Below are positions 40,434 through 48,280 of a DNA stretch of 64,000 nt, one piece after another (position 1 is the stretch's first letter; every line of letters starts with the position of its first letter). The stretch comes from Collinsella sp. TF05-9AC (lineage in GTDB: Bacteria > Actinomycetota > Coriobacteriia > Coriobacteriales > Coriobacteriaceae): NCBI RefSeq assembly GCF_003438495.1, contig NZ_QSSH01000003.1, positions 47,370-111,369 of the forward strand, given 5' to 3'. The translations under genes and the position numbers were made by a program. Under the pieces are notes generated by a model. It did no database searches. It saw nothing but the letters and a program-made list of their open reading frames with translations, and was not told the DNA's origin.

Positions 40434-40502
40434 TCACTGTCGACCGATCGTATTCGCATCACGCCACCACCAGTTGTTGAGAGACTTCATCGTGTTCTTC
40501 AT
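40434..40502 (-). CDS. Trp leader peptide (22 aa, three consecutive Trp codons)
   Basis: A 23-codon frame beginning ATG at 40502 with AAAGGAG upstream at normal spacing, and ending TGA at 40434. It carries three consecutive TGG codons (40472-40464) at residues 11-13 and ends R-D-A-N-T-I-G-R-Q. A terminator follows within 40 bases and then the TrpP-like gene. This is the layout of ribosome-mediated transcription attenuation: scarce Trp-tRNA would stall the ribosome at the Trp run and allow readthrough. It is too short for usual gene finders. Confidence 0.85.
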   Translation of the reverse strand: MKNTMKSLNNWWWRDANTIGRQ

Positions 40503-40551
40503 CTTGGTGGCTCCTTTCGTGATGCCGTGGCGCGGTCGCACCTTGTTGCTG

Positions 40552-40575
40552 TTGCGCTGCACTATAGCACAGCAA
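40552..40575 (-). promoter_or_regulatory. Promoter and palindromic operator of the trp transport operon
   Basis: A TATAGT -10 box (minus strand, 40566-40561) is centred in an interrupted palindrome TTGC-n2-TGC-n6-GCA-n2-GCAA (40552-40575). A repressor bound here would cover the -10. The leader ATG is about 50 bases downstream. Confidence 0.55.
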
Positions 40576-40630
40576 AGTGTGTGCGGGGAAATCTTTTTTG
40601 AAAAGATTTCAGCGGTGTTTCCCGCCGGTC

Positions 40631-40668
40631 AAAAAGGCGGGCGGGACGAACCGTGCCATCCCGCCCGC
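40631..40668 (-). terminator. Intrinsic terminator of the C69 peptidase gene
   Basis: GCGGGCGGGA (40637-40646) pairs with TCCCGCCCGC (40659-40668). On the minus strand the stem is followed by TTTTT (40635-40631). Confidence 0.88.
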
Positions 40669-40680
40669 ACCAGTGAGGGA

Positions 40681-42651
40681 TTACTCCTTGTTGCGGCGAT
40701 AGAGGATATAACCGCCTGCGGAGATGACGGCAACGCCAGCGATGGCGAATGCGGCCACCATGCGGCCATCAAAACGATCGCCAGTGGTGGGCAGGCCGCC
40801 CTTGGTGTTCGTCTTGTTGGTGGTTACCGTGGTCGTGGTATCCGACTTACCAGGCTTCTCGGGCTTGGTGGCGGGCTGCTCGGGCTTAGCGGGCTGCTCA
40901 GGCTTGCTGGGCTGATCCGGGGTACCGGGCTGTTCGGGCTTACCGGGCTGCTCGGGAGTGCCGGGCTGATCCGGGGTGACCGGGTCGGTGGCAAGGGCGT
41001 CCTTGGCGTAGGTGATGGACTCCTTGAGGCCCTTGGTCTCGGTGTTCAGGTCGCTCGGGGTGAAGCGCTCGTCAAAGTTTCCGGCCTTCTGATAAGCGCG
41101 CATCTCCTGGAGCAGGGCCTTGCACTTCTTGTAGGTGTTCTCGGTGGCAGCCTTGCCTGCCTTGTTGGCCAGAGCGGTGCGACCCTCGGTGGTCGTCTCG
41201 GCCAGCATAGCGGCGTCAACTTCCTTGTTCTGCTCGATGAGCTCGTTCTGGAGCGCGTCGAGGTAGGTGCGGACACTGGTACCAAGGGTGTCAGGGTTCT
41301 CAAAGCAGAGCGAGCTGATGTCCATGAGGACGTAGTTAATGGAGTTCTCGGGCTCCTCGTTGTACACGACGTCTTTCGCATTGCAGTGGTCGAAGGAGAC
41401 GGTCTGATCGCTGAAGTAGGGGCTAACTTCAGTTATCAGAGCGGAGTACAGCGGGATGGCGACAGAGTACGCGGCACGGGAGAGCATTTCCCACTGGATG
41501 GTAGCGACTTCGGGATCATACCCGCGACGAATCTGGAAGAGATTGATCTCGGTGTTGCGCTCGCTGCCGATGCAATAAACGCCATCAGTGTTCGCGTTGA
41601 GACCAGGGACGTTCTCTCCGCGGTTGCCGAAGGCACGAATCAGCTCAAAGGTGCTCCAACCAGACTTGCCAGGCTTGAAGAACAGGGGCTGGATTTCGCT
41701 GACCATAGCTCCCTTTTGGACGGGTTTTCCATCCTTATCGGTGATAGTTTTAATTTCGTAATCCGTGCCTTCGGTCAGCTGACTAGCAAAATAATGGCGG
41801 CCTTGCACATAGCGGGACCATTGGTTAACGCCAGAATCGGCGAGGCTTTCGCCATACGTTTGGGCGACATCGAATTTACCGTCAGCGGAGTATTTGGCGA
41901 AACCCTTCTCCACGGGCATGGACTCGATGTCCTTGGAGTGCAGGCAGTTCTCAGTATCGTTCAGGTCGACATCGTAGTTGAGGCTGCCGATGTTGGGGTT
42001 GAGTGAGGCGACGTCGTCGGCCAGCTTCATGGCAATCCATTGATGGGCAGAAAGCGTGGCGAACAGCCAGGTCTCGTTGTTGTCGGCGATAATGATCTGG
42101 TCGTTAGTGCAAGTGCCCTGCTCGTCGATCAGGCTGCCGAGGAGCTCGACGCCCTCGCGGGCATTGGCGCTCTGGCCCAGGATGACGCTGCCGTAGCTGT
42201 ACTCGCCGATGCCGGTAGCCTCATCGATTGGGTCTGCTGCTTTGGCATCCTCGTTATAGGAGGTGCTCAGCGTAGCGGAGCAAGAGACACCCTTCTCGTT
42301 GATACCGGCTTCGGAGTAGGCGTCGGTGTGGCCCTCCCAATTGGAGGGATGGTCACGTACGTAGCTGTAGCGATATGTAGGCTTATTCGAAGTGTATTCG
42401 AAAGCAGACTCATTCGAGCTGTACGTAAAGCCAGCTTCGTGGGCAGGTTCGATGCCGAAGTGTTTGAGGTAACGCGCACCAAAGTCCTCGGCACGGCCGT
42501 AGTACGTGTTGCCGTCGGCCGTTAGATCTTTGCCCATGTACATCTGCGTGCAGGCGAGCGCAGAGGTCGGCATGGACATGATGGTTGCAGCTCCAAAGGC
42601 GAGGCCTATGCTTAGCTTCTTGAGCGCGTTGACGGGGTGAGTTTTCCTCAT
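40681..42651 (-). CDS. LPXTG-anchored C69-family dipeptidase
   Basis: 656 aa. Seen: signal peptide (basic MRKTHPVNALKK, hydrophobic core, TSALA) followed directly by Cys (ALACTQMYMGKDL), the N-terminal nucleophile Cys exposed by processing in C69 peptidases. YYGRAEDFGARYLKHF, GVSCSATLS, ANAREGVELLGSLIDEQG, IADNNETWLFATLSAHQW and RGRHYFASQ-like blocks follow family order. After about residue 530 come helical segments, Pro-rich repeats of the PEQPGKPEQPG type, LPTTGD sorting signal, a hydrophobic helix and RRNKE. It is covalently attached to the wall by sortase and probably cleaves dipeptides from host or dietary proteins. ATG 42651 has GGGAGG. Confidence 0.9.
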   Translation of the reverse strand: MRKTHPVNALKKLSIGLAFGAATIMSMPTSALACTQMYMGKDLTADGNTYYGRAEDFGARYLKHFGIEPAHEAGFTYSSNESAFEYTSNKPTYRYSYVRDHPSNWEGHTDAYSEAGINEKGVSCSATLSTSYNEDAKAADPIDEATGIGEYSYGSVILGQSANAREGVELLGSLIDEQGTCTNDQIIIADNNETWLFATLSAHQWIAMKLADDVASLNPNIGSLNYDVDLNDTENCLHSKDIESMPVEKGFAKYSADGKFDVAQTYGESLADSGVNQWSRYVQGRHYFASQLTEGTDYEIKTITDKDGKPVQKGAMVSEIQPLFFKPGKSGWSTFELIRAFGNRGENVPGLNANTDGVYCIGSERNTEINLFQIRRGYDPEVATIQWEMLSRAAYSVAIPLYSALITEVSPYFSDQTVSFDHCNAKDVVYNEEPENSINYVLMDISSLCFENPDTLGTSVRTYLDALQNELIEQNKEVDAAMLAETTTEGRTALANKAGKAATENTYKKCKALLQEMRAYQKAGNFDERFTPSDLNTETKGLKESITYAKDALATDPVTPDQPGTPEQPGKPEQPGTPDQPSKPEQPAKPEQPATKPEKPGKSDTTTTVTTNKTNTKGGLPTTGDRFDGRMVAAFAIAGVAVISAGGYILYRRNKE

Positions 42652-42670
42652 TTTTCCTCCCAGCGTGCGA

Positions 42671-42694
42671 AAGCCCTCTGTCGCCAGAGGGCTT
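42671..42694 (-). other. Leader hairpin of the C69 peptidase gene
   Basis: AAGCCCTCTG (42671-42680), loop TCGC, CAGAGGGCTT (42685-42694): perfect 10-bp stem 19 bases upstream of the ATG on the minus strand. It may stabilise the mRNA or attenuate it. Confidence 0.6.
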
Positions 42695-42957
42695 CAGCCA
42701 ATAAAGACACCTCATTAGCGTAACGAACTGGAAACAATATTCATCTATGAAAGAAACTTACTCGATAAGCGTGATGAAATATGCGATGAGCGGTTAATTA
42801 TACTCAGTTTGTAGCTTTATTTTAATAAAGACGCCCTGCAATTACTGTAGCCGAATAAAGTAGCTGGGAATGCCCGAAATGAGAATCCCCTGCTGTTTGG
42901 CAAATGCATAAACGGCAGGGGAGACGATAATTGGATGAATATCATGCCAATATGGAA
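42695..42957. other. AT-rich gap without a gene
   Basis: This stretch is much richer in A and T than its surroundings and contains many stops in all frames. It must hold the promoter of the C69 peptidase gene, but I see no convincing -10/-35 pair. A longer minus-strand open frame (42842-43105) here is out of frame with the small membrane protein and has no ribosome site. Confidence 0.4.
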
Positions 42958-43050
42958 TTACTTCTTCCGGCGGTGGATCACGTTGATCGCATAGCCGACG
43001 AGCATGGCCAAGACGATGACGATAAAGCCAATCAGGGGGTTGTCGTTCAT
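42958..43050 (-). CDS. Small single-pass membrane protein (30 aa)
   Basis: 30 codons from ATG 43050 to TAA 42958, preceded by a strong AGGAGG ribosome site. The peptide starts MNDNPL, has a continuous hydrophobic helix (IGFIVIVLAMLVGYAINVI) and ends H-R-R-K-K, a classic positive-inside anchor. It begins 9 bases after the diacylglycerol kinase stop, so it is probably co-transcribed with it. Function unknown; it may bind and regulate the neighbouring membrane-lipid enzyme. Confidence 0.72.
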   Translation of the reverse strand: MNDNPLIGFIVIVLAMLVGYAINVIHRRKK

Positions 43051-43059
43051 GGGGTCCTC

Positions 43060-43977
43060 CTATTTTCCGAGCGGGGAGAATTCGTCGACGATGAGGTCGA
43101 GACATTGCGGCAGCGCGCGAGCGCCAAAGACGCCGGAGTTGCTGGAGATGATCTCTCCATCGAACTGCATACCCAGCGATGGCGTGCAGGTGATCTTGGC
43201 TTCCTTGGTCTGGATGATCTTAAACTGCGGACGGCCGAGCACTTTGCCAGCGGGGTCGAGCGCGGCGGTAATTACCGTGGGGAGCAGCTGCATCGTGCGC
43301 ACGGGCTCAATAACGACGATGTCGACCATGCCGTCGTCCATGCGGCAGTTGGGGAACAGGTTGATGTCGTTTTGGATGACCGAGGTATTGCCTGCCATGC
43401 AGCAGATGCCGTCGAGCTCCTCGACAATGCCGTCGTGCTCAATGGTAAAGTGCGCCACCGTGGGGTTGGGCGTGGCGAGCGCGGAGAGGAAGTAGGCGAT
43501 CTCGCCAATGTCGTTTTTGGTGGGAGCGGCCTTCATCATGATCTCGGCGTCGAAGCCCGAGCCGGCGATGATGATAAAGCCGTGGCGCTTCTCGTTGCCG
43601 TTCTCGTCGAGCCAAAAGAGCTCACCCATGTCCACTTTGACCGTGCGGCCGTCGCGGCAAGCCTTGGCGAGTGCCGCCGCCTCGGGGGCATTGCCGATGT
43701 TGTTAAAGAACAGGCAGGCCGTGCCGGAGGGGAAGACAAGCGTGGGGACACCGCACCCGCGCATCTGGTCGAGCACGTTGGAGACGGTGCCGTCGCCGCC
43801 CGAAACGACCACGCGATCGAACTCGCGAACGTCCGCTACCGCGTCCTCGGGCTCCATGCCATCGCCGATAAAACGCATCACGACCTCGTCGCCGCCCTGC
43901 GCGAGGGCGTGCGTGAACGCGTAGATTTCATCTGAGCTGGGGCCCGATGCCGGGTTGTGGATGATAAGGCAGCGCAT
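43060..43977 (-). CDS. Diacylglycerol/lipid kinase family protein
   Basis: 305-aa DAGK-catalytic-domain protein. Seen: CLIIHNPASGPSS, the nucleotide-binding VVSGGDGTVSNVLDQM, FPSGTACLFFNNIG, DMGELFWLDENG, AGSGFDAEIM and MDDGMVDIVVIEP, DGEI near the C-terminus. These match DgkB/YegS-type lipid kinases, which phosphorylate diacylglycerol on the inner membrane face. ATG 43977. A 30-aa membrane protein follows in the same direction. Confidence 0.87.
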   Translation of the reverse strand: MRCLIIHNPASGPSSDEIYAFTHALAQGGDEVVMRFIGDGMEPEDAVADVREFDRVVVSGGDGTVSNVLDQMRGCGVPTLVFPSGTACLFFNNIGNAPEAAALAKACRDGRTVKVDMGELFWLDENGNEKRHGFIIIAGSGFDAEIMMKAAPTKNDIGEIAYFLSALATPNPTVAHFTIEHDGIVEELDGICCMAGNTSVIQNDINLFPNCRMDDGMVDIVVIEPVRTMQLLPTVITAALDPAGKVLGRPQFKIIQTKEAKITCTPSLGMQFDGEIISSNSGVFGARALPQCLDLIVDEFSPLGK

Positions 43978-44075
43978 ACTTACGTTCCCGTTCTGTGACT
44001 AACCGAGTATAGTTGTAGAGCAATGCCGATATCCTACCCGTGTTTTTCGGGCCTAACCTTATTCGATGGGTTGAT

Positions 44076-45209
44076 ATGTACATTTCCACACATCAGGCTC
44101 TGGTCGACTTTTGCCAGCGCGCCCGCGAGTTCGACGCGATCGCCGTCGATACCGAGTTTTTGCGCGAGCGCACGTTTCATCCGCGCCTGTGCCTGGTCCA
44201 GATTGCCACCCCCGCCGAGAGTGTCGCTGTCGATCCGCTGGTGATCGACGACCTGTCGCCGCTTGCCGAGCTTATGGCCGACGAGGGCGTGGTCAAGGTA
44301 TTCCATGCTTGCTCACAGGACATGGAAGTTATGCTCCATACCGTGGGCGCACTGCCGCGACCGATTTTTGACACGCAGGTTGCCGCCGCCTTTTTGGGCG
44401 AGCGCCAGCAGATTTCGTATGGTGCGCTCGTTCAGACGTTCTGCGGCGTATCACTGCCCAAGACCGAGTCGCTGACCGATTGGTCGCGCCGCCCGCTGAG
44501 CGATAAGCAGATCGAGTACGCGATCGATGACGTCAAGTACTTAATCGTCGCCTATACCGAGATGATGAGCCGCCTGCGTGAGCTGGGCCGCGTGGACTGG
44601 GTGCTCGACGAGTTGCGTCCTTTGGCCGACGAGTCGCACTACCGCGCCGACCGCCATGAGGCATTCCGCAAGGTCAAACGCATCAACTCGTGTAGCCGCC
44701 ATCAGCTGGGCATTGCGCGCGAGCTTGCCGCTTGGCGCGAGGACCGCGCCGAGCGTCGCAACATCCCGCGCAAGTGGGTCATGTCCGACGATACGCTGCT
44801 GGCCCTGGTTAAGCGCAATCCCGTGCGTGTCGAGGAGTTCCGTAGCATCCGCGGTACCGACCAGCTGGGGGAGCGCGACGTGGATGGCGCGTTGATGGCC
44901 ATCAAGCGCGGCGCAAGCTGTCCGCACGATCGCCTGCCGCTCATGGTGCGCGGGCATCGCCAGATTTCGCCGGAGCTTGAGAGCGTGACGGATCTCATGT
45001 ACGCGCTCATCCGCCTGGTTGCCGAGCGCTCGGGCGTGGCGACCTCGGTCATTGCCTCGCGCGATGACCTGGCCGACTACATTGAGCATCCTGAGCAAAG
45101 CCGTTTGCGCGAAGGTTGGCGTTTTGAGCTTGTGGGCTCGCGCCTGGACGATCTGCTTTCCGGCAACATGGGGTTGACGGTCAAAGATGGCAAAATTGAA
45201 TTGCTGTAA
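44076..45209 (+). CDS. rnd: Ribonuclease D
   Basis: 377-aa 3'-5' exoribonuclease for tRNA maturation. The DEDD exonuclease domain shows VDTEFLRERTFHPRLCLVQIA, VFHACSQDMEVM, IFDTQVAAAFLG and YAIDDVKYL with the final Asp. A C-terminal HRDC-like part contains RHQLGIARELAAWREDRAERRNIPRKWVMSDDTLLALVKRNP. ATG 44076 is taken as start because the domain begins there; the frame extends upstream without a ribosome site. Stand-alone gene followed by the zinc peptidase. Confidence 0.9.
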   Translation: MYISTHQALVDFCQRAREFDAIAVDTEFLRERTFHPRLCLVQIATPAESVAVDPLVIDDLSPLAELMADEGVVKVFHACSQDMEVMLHTVGALPRPIFDTQVAAAFLGERQQISYGALVQTFCGVSLPKTESLTDWSRRPLSDKQIEYAIDDVKYLIVAYTEMMSRLRELGRVDWVLDELRPLADESHYRADRHEAFRKVKRINSCSRHQLGIARELAAWREDRAERRNIPRKWVMSDDTLLALVKRNPVRVEEFRSIRGTDQLGERDVDGALMAIKRGASCPHDRLPLMVRGHRQISPELESVTDLMYALIRLVAERSGVATSVIASRDDLADYIEHPEQSRLREGWRFELVGSRLDDLLSGNMGLTVKDGKIELL

Positions 45210-45273
45210 GGAAGCCTAGCCGCTTGATTGGGTAGAATGCCTCCAACGTGTAATTCGATTCGGAGGAATTCGC

Positions 45274-45978
45274 ATGCCCTATTACTATGGTTACGGCTTT
45301 GGCATCGACCCGCTGTACCTGCTGGTTGTCCTTGTTTGTACGGTGCTTGGTCTTGCGGCGCAGAGCTATATCAACTCGACGTACAAGACCTGGTCCAAGG
45401 TTCGCTCGGACGGCGACACGGGTGCCACGGTCGCTCGCCGCATGCTCGACGCCAACGGTTGCAACGCCGTGGGTATCAAGGGCGTTGCCGGTGAGCTCAC
45501 CGACCACTACAACCCGCAGGATAACAACCTGTATCTCTCGGACGCTAACCGTTCGGGCGGATCGGTCGCAAGCGTTGCCGTGGCCTGCCACGAGGCGGGT
45601 CATGCCGCCCAGCGTCAGAGCGGTTACACCATGATGAAGGTTCGCACCGCTCTGGTCCCGGTCGTCAACTTTACCCAGAACACCTGGACCATCGTGTTGC
45701 TCTTGGGCCTGTTTATGAACATCGCCGGGCTCACGACCCTCGCATTGATCTTCTTCTCGTTTAGTGTGCTGTTCCAACTCGTTACGTTGCCTGTCGAGAT
45801 CGATGCCAGTCGCCGCGCCGTGGCGTATATCGAGCAGTCGGGCATGAGTTCCAAGCAGGTCAACGGTGCCAAGAAGGTGCTGACGGCAGCCGCGCTCACC
45901 TACGTGGCGGCGGCGCTCACCTCGATTATTCAGCTGCTCTACCTGATGGCCCGCTACAACAGAAACTCCAACCGATAA
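45274..45978 (+). CDS. Membrane zinc metallopeptidase (YugP-like, Zn_peptidase_2)
   Basis: 234-aa protein. Seen: a Tyr-rich N-terminus, an N-terminal membrane helix, KGVAGELTDHYNPQDNNLYLS, the zinc site ACHEAGHAAQ, then two hydrophobic helices and PVEIDASRRAVAYIEQ. This is the standard YugP family layout. The substrate is unknown; it likely acts at the membrane. ATG 45274 has CGGAGGAA at good spacing. Confidence 0.87.
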   Translation: MPYYYGYGFGIDPLYLLVVLVCTVLGLAAQSYINSTYKTWSKVRSDGDTGATVARRMLDANGCNAVGIKGVAGELTDHYNPQDNNLYLSDANRSGGSVASVAVACHEAGHAAQRQSGYTMMKVRTALVPVVNFTQNTWTIVLLLGLFMNIAGLTTLALIFFSFSVLFQLVTLPVEIDASRRAVAYIEQSGMSSKQVNGAKKVLTAAALTYVAAALTSIIQLLYLMARYNRNSNR

Positions 45979-46093
45979 CAAATTGGCTTGACAGGCGCCG
46001 CGGAGATTCTTGTCCCCGCGGCGCTGTACTATGTGTTGGACTTGAATCTGCGCAGGGTCGAAGCCCTTGTGCTCGATAACGAAAGGAGGCTGC

Positions 46094-47545
46094 GTGGCAG
46101 GCTGGAATCTAACCGGCAATGCCGTTTCCGCCGAGTTCGACGGTTCGGACGATCAGGAGCGCAAGGAGCTTAGCGTGAGCCAGGCAGTGGAGATCGCCGC
46201 CGGTGCGCTCGATGCCATTCCGCAGCTGAGCGTTCTGGGCGAGGTCACAGGTTTTCGTGGTCCTAACGCCCGAAGCGGTCACTGCTACTTCCAGATCAAG
46301 GACGACTCGGCCGCCGTCGACTGCATTATCTGGAAGGGCGCCTATCTCAAGCGCACCTTCGATCTGCGCGATGGCATGCAGGTGAGCTTTAAGGGCAGCT
46401 TCAATCTCTATAAGCCCACGGGTCGCATGAGCTTTGTTGCCCGCTCATTTTCGTTGGCGGGGGAGGGTCTGCTGCGTCAACAAGTGGCGCAACTGGCCGA
46501 AAAGCTACGCCGCGAGGGCCTGATGGACGAAGCGCGCAAGCGCCGCATCCCGGTGTTCTGCTCCCGCGTGGCGGTCGTCACCTCGCTTTCGGGTGCCGTA
46601 ATCGACGACGTCAAGCGCACATTGCGCCGTCGCAACCCGCTCGTCGAGCTTGTTTGCGTGGGCGCCAAGGTGCAAGGCGAGGGCGCGCCGGCAGAGCTCA
46701 TTGATGGCTTGCGCCGCGCCGCTTCCATTACGCCGGCGCCCGACTGTATTTTGCTGGTGCGCGGCGGCGGCTCCTTTGAGGACCTCATGACCTTTAATGA
46801 CGAGGAGCTTGCCCGCGCGGTGGCGGCTTGTCCTGTGCCCGTGGTGACCGGCATTGGCCATGAGCCCGATACCTCGATTTGCGACATGGTGAGCGACCGA
46901 CGCGCCTCCACGCCCACGGCGGCGGCAGAATCGGTGGCGCCGGCTATGACGGAGTTGGCCGATGTGCTCGAGGCGCGCCATCAGCGTCTGGGTGCCGCGA
47001 TGGCATCGATGATTGGGTCGGCCCAGGTCGACCTGGAGATGCTCGATCAGCGCGGTCGCCGTGCCTGGGATACCTATACGGCTCGCTTGGGTGATGCGCT
47101 CGATGCCGCTGCGTGTCGCCCGTGCCTCAACGACCCCACATTTATGGTCGAGCGTCGCGAATCGGAGCTTGCACTGACTGCCGATCGCCTGTCGGGCGCC
47201 ATAGTACGCTCGGTCGGGACATTCCGCTCCAACTTTGAGCGCTTGCCCGAGCGTCTGATTACAAGCACCTCGGGGCTCGATGGTAAGCGCCATGCGCTCA
47301 CGCTTGCGAGTTCCCGCCTAGAGCATCAAGGGCGCACGATGCTCAGCAAGCCAGCGTCCGACCTGAGCCGTGCGGCAGCGTCGCTCGACGCCCTGTCGCC
47401 GCTCAAAGTGCTTGCTCGCGGCTATTCCATCGCGTACAGCGATGATGGTGTGGCTACGAGTGCCAAGACCTTTAAGCCTGGCGACGCCATTCGCGTGCGC
47501 ATGGCAGACGGCAGCGTGGCAGCAACGGTCGATACGGTCGAGTAG
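46094..47545 (+). CDS. xseA: Exodeoxyribonuclease VII large subunit
   Basis: 483-aa nuclease subunit. Seen: N-terminal OB-fold (LSVLGEVTGFRGPNARSGHCYFQIKDD), catalytic core with VVTSLSGAVIDDVKRTL, LLVRGGGSFEDLMTFNDEELARAV and GHEPDTSICDMVSDRRASTPTAAAE, a coiled-coil middle, and the C-terminal VLARGYSIAYSDDG. The start is GTG 46094, set by AAAGGAGG; the upstream ATG frame has no such site. xseB follows 42 bases downstream. Confidence 0.93.
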   Translation: MAGWNLTGNAVSAEFDGSDDQERKELSVSQAVEIAAGALDAIPQLSVLGEVTGFRGPNARSGHCYFQIKDDSAAVDCIIWKGAYLKRTFDLRDGMQVSFKGSFNLYKPTGRMSFVARSFSLAGEGLLRQQVAQLAEKLRREGLMDEARKRRIPVFCSRVAVVTSLSGAVIDDVKRTLRRRNPLVELVCVGAKVQGEGAPAELIDGLRRAASITPAPDCILLVRGGGSFEDLMTFNDEELARAVAACPVPVVTGIGHEPDTSICDMVSDRRASTPTAAAESVAPAMTELADVLEARHQRLGAAMASMIGSAQVDLEMLDQRGRRAWDTYTARLGDALDAAACRPCLNDPTFMVERRESELALTADRLSGAIVRSVGTFRSNFERLPERLITSTSGLDGKRHALTLASSRLEHQGRTMLSKPASDLSRAAASLDALSPLKVLARGYSIAYSDDGVATSAKTFKPGDAIRVRMADGSVAATVDTVE

Positions 47546-47587
47546 ACCGCGTTTCGCAGTGATAGACCCTTAGGAAAGGAAACAGAT

Positions 47588-47854
47588 ATGGCAGAGAAGA
47601 CCCCGGTCGAGCAGCTTACGTACAAGCAGGCCTCGCAGGAGCTGGAGCTCATCATCCGCAGCCTGGAGTCGGGCGATATGGAGCTTGAGGAGTCGCTCGA
47701 GAGCTACACCCGCGGCGTCGAGCTCCTCAAAAGCCTGCGCACCCGCCTGTCCGATGCCGAGCAGAAGGTCTCGGTGCTCCTTAAGGACGTCGACGGCAAC
47801 GACGTGCTCGCCGACGGCGAAGCCGCCAACACCGACGACAACCTCTCGTTCTAA
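47588..47854 (+). CDS. xseB: Exodeoxyribonuclease VII small subunit
   Basis: 88-aa helical protein. Seen: LTYKQASQELELIIRSLESGDMELEESLESYTRGVELLKSLRTRLSDAEQKV, the full family signature, then a short acidic tail. It binds the C-terminal coil of XseA. It lies directly after xseA with AAAGGA as ribosome site. Confidence 0.93.
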   Translation: MAEKTPVEQLTYKQASQELELIIRSLESGDMELEESLESYTRGVELLKSLRTRLSDAEQKVSVLLKDVDGNDVLADGEAANTDDNLSF

Positions 47855-47903
47855 CCATCCCGACCAAATATAATTACCTTGGTCTGCGAGAAAGGAACCA
47901 ACC

Positions 47904-48239
47904 ATGTGTGATTGCATCTTCTGCAAAATCGCCAACCACGAGATACCCTCGACCGTTGTCTATGAGGACGACCAGGTCATCGCGTTCGACGACCTTAATC
48001 CCCAGGCGCCGGTCCACACGCTCGTGATTCCCAAGAAGCACTACAGCGACATCGCCGACAACGTGCCTGCCGAGACCATGGGCGCCATGGCTCACGCCAT
48101 CCAGGAGGTCGCCAAGGCCAAGGGCCTGGAGGACGGTTTCCGCGTCATCTCCAACAGGGGCGTCAACGCCGGCCAGACCGTCATGCACTTCCACATGCAC
48201 GTCCTCGGCGGCAAGAACCTGGGCGAGAACCTCATCTGA
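47904..48239 (+). CDS. HIT-family nucleotide hydrolase (HINT-like)
   Basis: 111-aa histidine-triad protein. Seen: CIFCKIANHEIPSTVVYEDDQVIAFDDLNPQAPVHTLVIPKKHY, then GQTVMHFHMHVLGGK with the HxHxH active site. It hydrolyses nucleoside phosphoramidates or similar. ATG 47904 follows AAAGGA. Last gene of the co-directional xseAB cluster. Confidence 0.93.
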   Translation: MCDCIFCKIANHEIPSTVVYEDDQVIAFDDLNPQAPVHTLVIPKKHYSDIADNVPAETMGAMAHAIQEVAKAKGLEDGFRVISNRGVNAGQTVMHFHMHVLGGKNLGENLI

Positions 48240-48280
48240 GGGCGCGCAGTCCGTCGCCTTGGCTGCCTTTGGAGTAATCT

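Noticed and set aside
40300..40510. T-box leader upstream of the TrpP-like gene
   Set aside because: No T-box sequence (family core AGGGTGGNACCGCG) is present; the leader ORF with three Trp codons explains the terminator better.
42842..43105. 87-codon minus-strand frame near the lipid kinase
   Set aside because: Another frame on the same strand holds a 30-aa protein with a strong ribosome site and a clean membrane helix; this one has neither.
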